From Huiozyma naganishii CBS 8797 (taxonomy: Eukaryota > Ascomycota > Saccharomycetes > Saccharomycetales > Saccharomycetaceae), in NCBI RefSeq assembly GCF_000348985.1, contig NC_035923.1, positions 186,001-250,000 of the forward strand: DNA of 64,000 bases. The letters run 5' to 3'. Positions 49,301-56,813 of this stretch are shown in pieces (the stretch's first letter is position 1; each line of letters opens with the position of its first letter). The notes under the pieces were generated by a model. That model saw nothing but the letters and a program-made list of their open reading frames with translations. It did not search any database and was not told the DNA's origin. The translations under genes and the position numbers were made by a program.

Positions 49301-50513
49301 ACATCACCCTCTCGTCCGAGTGATCTGATGTCTTATAAATGTGAAACTTCTTATCCAAGGATATTTTGTCTAAAGAACTTGCCCTTCTTTGAATATCAAA
49401 GTGAATTAGAATAAAGGCCTTCAAAGTTAAATCGTTGTAATCCAAGCCGGGCCACAAGCGTTCATCCGATAAATGATCGATATCAAACCACTCAGTCAAA
49501 GGAAAGTATTCCGCAAATGTTTTAACATACTCCTGAGACTGAGAATCAGATTGGATTGTCAAAGAGTATAATCTCAAGATGCATTTGGCCAGTGTGGGAT
49601 CATTAGGAGATTGTGACTTCCCTATTCTGTTCGAAATGAATTGATGTAGCACACTTAAGACGAATCCATATTTATCGTTCAATAATATCTTAGATCTGTT
49701 TAGAGTGCTAATGCAGGAGTTGTTAATGAGATAATCCACTGACATTGATAGAAATTTCAATTGCAGCTGTGAATATTCTACTGACTCTAATTTGGAAGTC
49801 TCAAAGACATAGACGACAAGTCGTATCATTCTTTCAAAGACCAATGTCCATTTCTTCGTTCCAATAGTTGTATCGAAATATGTCAGCGATTCACCAAATG
49901 TACTATTTGGCGCGCACATCCAGTAACACAGAATATACAGTCTCTTCAGATCAGCCATATATTTATCCACAGGGTAATTACCAGCGGTGACTTTAACTAG
50001 TCTCCTTTCCAATGTGTTGAGCATTTCTTGCAGGTGGGAGGATAATTCTAGTTTGCTGATGGATCCACTGTATGCTTGCTCGGACAGTTGGCACCAAGCG
50101 CCCAACTTCTCTCTTAAATACCACAATCTATGCTGGTCCTCCCGATAGAGAAGCGATGCATGTAAGACATCATCCATCAATTTAACAATTCCCAGTTGCC
50201 TTTCTGAGTCGCTGAAAGCTCGCCGATCGGATAGAATGGATGGGTTGGTCTTAATCAGTGCATTTAGTGCCTCTACTGTTTTGGCAAATATCGTGTCGTT
50301 CAATTGATTCACCCTGTGCGGTTCTGCAATGCCACCACCCAGTAAAATCTTCATCAGAGTTTCTAGCACCCTAAGGCTCTTCGACCAGACTGAATTGGAA
50401 TTTTTCAGGTCCTCATCGCTGTCGTTCTGATCAACGTTATCAAAGGAGACCAAACGCGACTCATTAATGTGCAAAATTAGTTCATCCAAGTACTTTACCC
50501 TGGAGTCCATCAT
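43347..50513 (-). CDS. MEC1: Mec1, ATR-family checkpoint kinase
   Basis: PI3-kinase-like protein kinase that, with Ddc2, senses RPA-coated single-stranded DNA and activates Rad53 and Chk1. 2388 residues against 2368. The start [16 protein letters not shown] is conserved. The HEAT-repeat region is followed by the FAT domain, the kinase domain with [37 protein letters not shown] (catalytic loop, near residue 2250) and [11 protein letters not shown], and the FATC end [22 protein letters not shown]. All key residues are intact. The 5' two thirds are AT-rich while the 3' end is clearly more GC-rich. It is co-oriented with CKS1, as YBR136W-YBR135W. Confidence 0.97.
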   Translation of the reverse strand: [2388 protein letters not shown]

Positions 50514-50916
50514 GCCATCCTATAGTGTCAGCTGTCTAGTTCCTGTAGATGCCTCCCACAACAACTCACCAAGTGATCCAATACACCATATTTTTTGGAA
50601 TCTCAATTTGTAAGAATTGAAAACATGGTATATTAAAATATAAAACAATGCCTCTGTGGAAACACGTAACTAAACAGAGCGATGTTTGAATGTACAAATG
50701 CGGGAGGCGTTAGCAGGTTATTAGGTGCATCTAACACACAGTTATACAAGACTACTTCTGAACGTTTGCGTGACGTATTAAAATATATATACATACACTG
50801 TACATAATCTTTCGCAGAGGCAGTTTCCCGCTGATGAGTGCCCGTAGAGGAGGCGATCTCTGTTCGCCCAACGCTCTTGCTATGCTATGAATTCTCTTCC
50901 TCTTATTTCATTATCA
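50514..50916. other. MEC1 upstream region and CKS1 3' flank
   Basis: 403 bases. TGACGTATTAAAATATATATACATAC around 50770-50795 gives a TATA-like tract. Nothing else recognisable, and no coding frame. Confidence 0.4.
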
Positions 50917-51381
50917 TCATTGTTGTTGTGCTGGAGGCACTTGCTGCTGCTGGACACTGTCTATCGTCTGCTGTATTTGCCCCTGAGCGGTGGGTGCTTG
51001 ACTTTGTGCTTGAGCCTGCGCCTGTTGTATCTGCTGCTGCTGTGCAGCTCTCAATTCAGCTTCAAAATTCAGTGGACGCTTGAAAAGCAGGATATGTGGC
51101 TCAGGGGCATGGCATTCGTAGTGTTCCCACCCTAGAGATTGCGTGATACCCAGACCTCTCCATTCATCCTCCGTGAGTATCCTCAACGTACCAATTTCTG
51201 AATTGAAGTAATCCGAGGGTATAACTTTCAACATTGCCTTGGGGAGCATCACATGTCTATATTCGAAGTTATCATCCGAATAACGGGGGGAGTAGTGAAT
51301 AGACTCCTGGAACTCCAAAACGCGTACCCGCTCCTGGTCAGTTAACTTTCTTCCTTGAAAAGTCCGGTAATGTTGGTACAT
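50917..51381 (-). CDS. CKS1: Cks1, Cdc28-binding cell-cycle adaptor
   Basis: Small phosphate-binding subunit of CDK complexes that docks multisite-phosphorylated substrates. 154 residues (150 in S. cerevisiae). The core contains [41 protein letters not shown] and [15 protein letters not shown], which is the complete CKS fold including the phosphate pocket and the [10 protein letters not shown] hinge. The C-terminal 45 residues are a Gln/Ala-rich low-complexity tail, also a feature of the S. cerevisiae protein. It is divergent from HSL7. The S. cerevisiae order HSL7-CKS1-MEC1 is kept. Confidence 0.97.
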   Translation of the reverse strand: MYQHYRTFQGRKLTDQERVRVLEFQESIHYSPRYSDDNFEYRHVMLPKAMLKVIPSDYFNSEIGTLRILTEDEWRGLGITQSLGWEHYECHAPEPHILLFKRPLNFEAELRAAQQQQIQQAQAQAQSQAPTAQGQIQQTIDSVQQQQVPPAQQQ

Positions 51382-51921
51382 GTGTGTCTTGTTGATAATT
51401 CTTTCTTTGATCTTTTTCTGAATACAACGATAAAAAAGTGACTACTCAATTCAACAATTGTTGACGATCCTATACAGTAAGCTGTCGACTCCCGGAATTC
51501 TCGTGTCGCGGTTCGAGAAACTGTTTTAACACTTCTGAAGTTCGATCTCGAACCAAAAAAAATACTTGAAATTTGAAAAATTCTGGAAAAACAGAGCGCG
51601 CGCATAGTTTTGAGTTTCACTGCAAAACATCCGTTGTACATACATATTTGCTTCTCGAAGGTCTAAATTACTGTCGGCACCTATCGCATTAAAGTGGACT
51701 TTTTGTGGGATTGAGAATTCACTAATTTCTTTGCCTTTTTTCTCTCTTTTTGCTAATATAGATTCCATAGGGGGCTTTTAACATTGTTGCAACTTTATTC
51801 AAGCAACACTTGAAGAGAAAGAGTTAGAAAATCAATACAACATACAAACTCATAAGAAAAGAACCAACTGTGTCTTTTTTCTTCAAAGTAAGACCAGGAA
51901 TAACAAACGGCATAATTGTGA
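51382..51921. promoter_or_regulatory. CKS1/HSL7 divergent promoter
   Basis: 540 bases, AT-rich. GGTTCGAGA (51510-51518) and TCTCGAACC (51546-51554) form a perfect 9-base inverted repeat with a 27-base spacer. GGTTCGAG resembles a tRNA B-box, but no A-box or cloverleaf fits. Confidence 0.5.
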
Positions 51922-54345
51922 ATGCAGAGCAACGTTTTTGTCGGAATTAAACCGTGTATTCAAACAAACACTTCGCTGCAAACTTTATCCAGTAAATATG
52001 ATTATTTGCTTCTCCCGATTACAAACTCACGGTATAAAGAAACAGTGAAGAGTTACTATCAAACGTACAGAGAGTTGCTGTTAGACGAGCCGTTCTGCGT
52101 ACCGGCACCCCAATTGCAAGATATCTCACTATCGCCGCCAATTGACGTGAACAGACCCGATGACCCTAATTCTGTTGCATACATTGGTCTGCTTTCATCC
52201 TGGTTGGAATTGGATAGCGAGGAGCCGTTGATCAGAGAATTGTCCTGCCAAGTGCTCATTAACGAATGCAGATTTGCTCGGTTTATTGGCATAAAGAAGG
52301 TGCTTTTGGCACCCCCCAGAGACTTGGTCAATTTGCAGTATTATTCCCAAACAGTGTTCCGATTGATCAGCCAAAAGGAAAATTTTGATCAGTCTCTGAC
52401 TTTATCAATATCGTTGCCGCTCTGCGAAGATAGCGACCCGTTGGCTACTTGGGAATTATGGCATACGATAAGGAAGCTGTGCCATTACCACCCGAATCTC
52501 ACGATCTCGTTGGCGCTCCCCAGAGTGAAAACACCTGGCTTTGTGTTGAGGAGATGGTTATGCGAACCGGTGTCCTGCTTGCTGATATCATCCTCAATTT
52601 TTGTTCCCAACCATCACAACTATCCTGTATTAAACAAGTTTAATCAAAACGTAATTCTGAAGTTCCAAGAGGTGAATGGTAACTCGCAAATACAATCCAA
52701 CGACCTTTGCATGCTGCTACATGGGATGGAGAAGTACTCCAATCAAGTGAAGGGCGGTGCCAATTCGTATTTGGATTACGTCAACTTCCTCTTGAAGAAA
52801 GGCGATAAGTTGATCCTGTCCGAGAGGATCCAGGGACTTCATGAACCCAAATTGTTACCTCCATTGAAACCAAATTCAGAAAATCTCAATAATGAAGTTT
52901 ACTCAGTGTTTGAAAGAGACAGTGCGAAATACGATATGTACGAGAAAGCCATTTCGAAAGCGTTATCAAAGGTAAACTTCTCTACAGTCACCGATGCGAC
53001 GTCGCCTTTCATAATTCTTGTTGCTGGCGCTGGTAGAGGCGGCCTTGTCGACAGAGTGTTCCATGTAGCATCTACGAACAACATATTGTCGAAAGTTAAG
53101 ATCATAGCGTTAGAGAAGAATGCTCAGGCGTATCTATTCCTCCAAAAGAGGAATTATGAAAAATGGAACAATATTGTGGAGTTGATAAACAGGAACATGT
53201 TTGACTGGTCCTCTATGAGCATAAAAGTGGATCTCTGTGTCAGTGAACTGTTAGGTTCGTTTGGTTGTAACGAACTGTCTCCAGAATGTTTGATGAACAT
53301 TCAGCGGTACCACAGCAAGCCAACTACAATCTACATTCCTCAATCATACACATCCTGTATTGCACCTATCACTTGCCCCCTGTTCTATCAAAAGATGAGC
53401 AGTGATCTGAGCAGCACTGAGTTCATGGAATCTCCCTGGGTTGCCCATAATGTGCCGTATCAGATTCTGTCTTCAAGGGTAAACGAGCTTTGGACATTCC
53501 AACACCCGCTTCCAAGGGACGAAAACTTCAATCGAAGCGTACTGACAGAATTCAAAATCAAGCACAGAGTCGAGTTACACGGGTTTATTGGGTACTTCGT
53601 TGCCCGACTGTACGATGACGAATGCGTTTTGTCAATTATACCTGACAAAGTGCCAATAAAGACGAGCAATGGAACGTTCCACGATTTTAGCCACACGGAG
53701 AACCTGGTGTCATGGTCGCCCATGGTATTTCCCTTAAGGCAACCGGTAACGATCGCGGACGACACAGAGATCCAGTTACTGATATCGAGAACAGCGAGCG
53801 GTGATAAAACATGGTACGAATGGTCCTTCGAAAGTTTCATTTACCTGGTGGTCTCTCAAGAACCACAGAAGAATGCGGCCTCTAACGTCCCCAGATCTCT
53901 TGCATCAAACCACACCGCCCAAGGGCATCAGGATATTATGCGCTCGCATCCTTTCCAAACACAGTACTTGGACGATGAGCACATTGGGCCGCACGAGTCC
54001 GAGACTTCGTATGGTAGCAGAGCCTCATCATCCGCTGTCAACGCACCTCCCTTCAAAAACACGGAAGCACTACCACATTACGAGAACGAATGGCAGAGTC
54101 TAAAGGACATCCACGGCTGGAATACGCAAGAGTCCTTCAGCGACAAGCATTTACCAAACGAGGGTCGGAACGGGACACATTCTACGCCACATGCCCGAGA
54201 CCCTCTGGAACAAGATCCGACAAGTGTAATTAACCAAGATCCCAGATCTTCCGGGACCCAAGAGGTGCACGTCCGCATCAAAGTCGGCTCCTCGCATATA
54301 CATAACATCAACGGCCATGCATTTCACATCCCATGGAAGTCGTGA
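51922..54345 (+). CDS. HSL7: Hsl7, PRMT5-type morphogenesis-checkpoint protein
   Basis: Protein arginine methyltransferase-like factor that works with Hsl1 at the bud neck to promote Swe1 degradation. 807 residues (827 in S. cerevisiae). The N-terminal TIM-barrel part contains YIGLLSSWLELDSEEP and the SAM-binding loop is ILVAGAGRGGLVDR near residue 365. The double-glutamate loop is in CVSELLGSFGCNELSPE near 440, and SWSPMVFPLRQP lies in the beta-barrel. The last 130 residues are divergent and polar but end with a conserved EVHVRIKVGSSHIHNINGHA-type segment. It is tandem with AGP2, as YBR133C-YBR132C. Confidence 0.96.
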   Translation: MQSNVFVGIKPCIQTNTSLQTLSSKYDYLLLPITNSRYKETVKSYYQTYRELLLDEPFCVPAPQLQDISLSPPIDVNRPDDPNSVAYIGLLSSWLELDSEEPLIRELSCQVLINECRFARFIGIKKVLLAPPRDLVNLQYYSQTVFRLISQKENFDQSLTLSISLPLCEDSDPLATWELWHTIRKLCHYHPNLTISLALPRVKTPGFVLRRWLCEPVSCLLISSSIFVPNHHNYPVLNKFNQNVILKFQEVNGNSQIQSNDLCMLLHGMEKYSNQVKGGANSYLDYVNFLLKKGDKLILSERIQGLHEPKLLPPLKPNSENLNNEVYSVFERDSAKYDMYEKAISKALSKVNFSTVTDATSPFIILVAGAGRGGLVDRVFHVASTNNILSKVKIIALEKNAQAYLFLQKRNYEKWNNIVELINRNMFDWSSMSIKVDLCVSELLGSFGCNELSPECLMNIQRYHSKPTTIYIPQSYTSCIAPITCPLFYQKMSSDLSSTEFMESPWVAHNVPYQILSSRVNELWTFQHPLPRDENFNRSVLTEFKIKHRVELHGFIGYFVARLYDDECVLSIIPDKVPIKTSNGTFHDFSHTENLVSWSPMVFPLRQPVTIADDTEIQLLISRTASGDKTWYEWSFESFIYLVVSQEPQKNAASNVPRSLASNHTAQGHQDIMRSHPFQTQYLDDEHIGPHESETSYGSRASSSAVNAPPFKNTEALPHYENEWQSLKDIHGWNTQESFSDKHLPNEGRNGTHSTPHARDPLEQDPTSVINQDPRSSGTQEVHVRIKVGSSHIHNINGHAFHIPWKS

Positions 54346-54834
54346 CCCCCCATCCCAAGCACCTAGCGTAGTGTGATTACATCTGGGAGAGGTGGTGACT
54401 CTAGTCTACATACGTATAAATACACATAGCACACACACACACACACACGCAGTAGCACCACGGAATATTGCTATTAACGGGTCAACGCCATATGCCACCA
54501 GCTGAGCAACAGACCGTCAGCTCGCTCCCACGACGACCTGTCGTCATCAAACCGCGACATTTTCCGCAGATCGCAGCGACAGTCGCAACAAGTTCTTGCA
54601 AGATAGGGGGAGGTGTGGGGTACTGCGTTATCTGAGCAGAATACGTCATCGACGGGTCTTCTCGAGAGCGCGTGTCTCGTAATCCGGAGCGTGCATTCCC
54701 TTGGATTGACTCTTGAAGATAATAGGAGGGTTCTCGGAGCAAGTATTTAATTTCGATGCAACATTTTGTCATCTCAAGAAACAAAAGGGAAAAAGCAACA
54801 GTCCGAACTGCATTGTAAGGAAGGGACCCAACGG
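54346..54834. promoter_or_regulatory. HSL7-AGP2 intergenic region with a CA repeat and a short upstream frame
   Basis: 489 bases. A CA microsatellite lies at 54430-54448. An ATG at 54755 opens a 20-codon frame that ends with TAA at 54815-54817, 17 bases before the first AGP2 ATG, so it may act as an upstream ORF if the transcript starts before it. Confidence 0.5.
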
Positions 54835-56640
54835 ATGCGAGAGGTGGTCAGGTCGTACGGTATGTCAAAGGAGTTTGAACTGGAGGGCAAAGTTAGCTCG
54901 CGAATAAAGCAGGTGAAACCAGACTATGAAGACGAGATAGAGGAGTGGTATGAGAGGGTGAGCACTCGGGAGACAGAGTCAACGAGTCGGAACCGAGGGA
55001 ACAGGCATGGCAGGGACATGCGGGATGGTGACGAGGACGAGTACGATGTCGTATCGGTGGATGACGATTCGAGAACCAACTTGCTACCGAATATCAGAAC
55101 GCATAGGAAGCTGCTGAACAGGCACGTCCAGTTCATTGCTATTTCCGGTGTGATCGGTACTGCCCTGTTTGTAGCGATCGGCAAAGGGCTGTATTACGGT
55201 GGCGCCGGGTTTCTTCTCATTGCATTTGCCATGTGGTGTGTCCCCATCTTGGCAATCACCGTCTCCACTGCGGAGATGGTGTCGTTCTTCCCCGTGAGTT
55301 CACCCTTCCTGAGATTGGCCAAGAAATGCGTGGACGAGTCATTGGCTGTGATGGCCAGTTGGAACTTTTGGTTCCTGGAGTGTGTTCAGATACCTTACGA
55401 GATTGTGTCTGTGAACACTGTTATCCACTACTGGAGGGACGATTATAATCCGGCTATCCCACTGGTTGTCCAGTCTGTCATGTATATCTTAATTTCAGTT
55501 TGTGCAGTGAAGTACTACGGTGAAATGGAATTCTGGCTGGCATCCTTCAAGATTGTGCTTGCAGTAGGACTGTTCTTTTTTACCCTTGTCACCATGGTGG
55601 GAGGTAACCCAAAGCACGATGTCTACGGATTTAGGAACTTCCGTATCGACTCCTTCAAGAAGTATTACCCAGATGGTAACGACGCGCATTCTCGCTCCGT
55701 GGGTTACTTCCAAGGGTTTCTGGTGTGTTTGATCAGGGCTGCAGCTACCATCGCTGGAGGTGAGTACATAGCAATGCTGGCTGGTGAAGTGAAGGAACCA
55801 AGAAAGGTACTGCCAAAGGCCTTCAGACAAGTGTTCGTGCGACTAACCGTCCTGTTTCTGGGGAGCTGTCTTTGTGTCGGTATAGTGTGCTCCTCAAACG
55901 ACCCTGCCTTGACAGCTGCAATCAGTGAATCAAGACCCGGGGCTGGTTCGTCGCCGTACGTTATTGCAATGAACAATCTGGGGATACGTGTGCTTCCAGA
56001 CATTGTTAACATTGCCCTGATTACCGCTGCATTTTCAGCAGGTAATGCTTACACGTACTGTTCGTCGAGAACACTGTACGGAATGGCGCTTGACGGTTAC
56101 GCCCCGAAGATATTCAAAAAGTGTAACAAGCAAGGTGTCCCCATGTTTGCAGTTGCGGTCTCTTTATGCTGGGCGTTGATCAGTCTTCTGCAATTAAATT
56201 CCAACAGTGCCGTTGTTTTGAATTGGCTGATTAACATTATCGTCTCGTCTCAATTGATCAACTTTGTGGCGTTGTGTATCATTTATCTCCACTTCAGGAG
56301 AGCTTATCTTCTGCAGCAGGATAACTTACCAGGGTTGCCTTTCAAGTCATGGTGGCAACCTTGGACTGCGATATTTGGCATGTCGTGTTCTGTCGCGATG
56401 ATCCTGATTCAAGGGTACACGGTATTTTTCCCCAAATTATGGAAAGCTCGGGACTTCTTGTTTTACTATCTGATGGTATTCATTGATGTTGGAATTTACT
56501 TATTTTACAAGTTTGTGTGGACCCACGGGAAGGATAAAGTAAAGGACCCTACACTGATAGATTTCAGCGAGGACCTTAGAGAGATCGAGGAACACGAACT
56601 TGAGCATAACTTTGATAAGTTTAAATTCTACACCAACTAA
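54835..56640 (+). CDS. AGP2: Agp2, plasma-membrane amino acid/carnitine permease-type regulator
   Basis: Amino acid-polyamine-organocation family membrane protein. In yeast it is needed for carnitine and polyamine uptake and acts as an environmental sensor. The first in-frame ATG is 54835 (601 residues) and a second ATG at 54862 (MSKEFELEG) is equally plausible. S. cerevisiae has 596. A hydrophilic acidic N-terminus of about 80 residues precedes twelve predicted helices. Conserved blocks are NRHVQFIAISGVIGTALFVA (helix 1), ECVQIPYEIVSVNTVIHYWR, AGGEYIAMLAGEVKEPRKVL, YTYCSSRTLYGMALDGYAP and ILIQGYTVFFPKLW. The tail is acidic. It is convergent with CCZ1, as YBR132C-YBR131W. Confidence 0.95.
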   Translation: MREVVRSYGMSKEFELEGKVSSRIKQVKPDYEDEIEEWYERVSTRETESTSRNRGNRHGRDMRDGDEDEYDVVSVDDDSRTNLLPNIRTHRKLLNRHVQFIAISGVIGTALFVAIGKGLYYGGAGFLLIAFAMWCVPILAITVSTAEMVSFFPVSSPFLRLAKKCVDESLAVMASWNFWFLECVQIPYEIVSVNTVIHYWRDDYNPAIPLVVQSVMYILISVCAVKYYGEMEFWLASFKIVLAVGLFFFTLVTMVGGNPKHDVYGFRNFRIDSFKKYYPDGNDAHSRSVGYFQGFLVCLIRAAATIAGGEYIAMLAGEVKEPRKVLPKAFRQVFVRLTVLFLGSCLCVGIVCSSNDPALTAAISESRPGAGSSPYVIAMNNLGIRVLPDIVNIALITAAFSAGNAYTYCSSRTLYGMALDGYAPKIFKKCNKQGVPMFAVAVSLCWALISLLQLNSNSAVVLNWLINIIVSSQLINFVALCIIYLHFRRAYLLQQDNLPGLPFKSWWQPWTAIFGMSCSVAMILIQGYTVFFPKLWKARDFLFYYLMVFIDVGIYLFYKFVWTHGKDKVKDPTLIDFSEDLREIEEHELEHNFDKFKFYTN

Positions 56641-56813
56641 AAAAGACATTCACATCCGCTCTACATCATTGAGTATATTCTCTTTCTTTTTAGTTTTTAG
56701 TTCTATTGGCACATTTATTTATCTACTCATCTTTCAACATTGTTTAAAAACAATGGTTTTAATTATATTCGTTAAATTGGTATCGGCTTCCGCTACTAAA
56801 GTCGCCTCCCTCA

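Noticed and set aside
51505..51560. Possible tRNA gene from GGTTCGAG
   Set aside because: No A-box, no acceptor stem and no anticodon arm could be placed around it.
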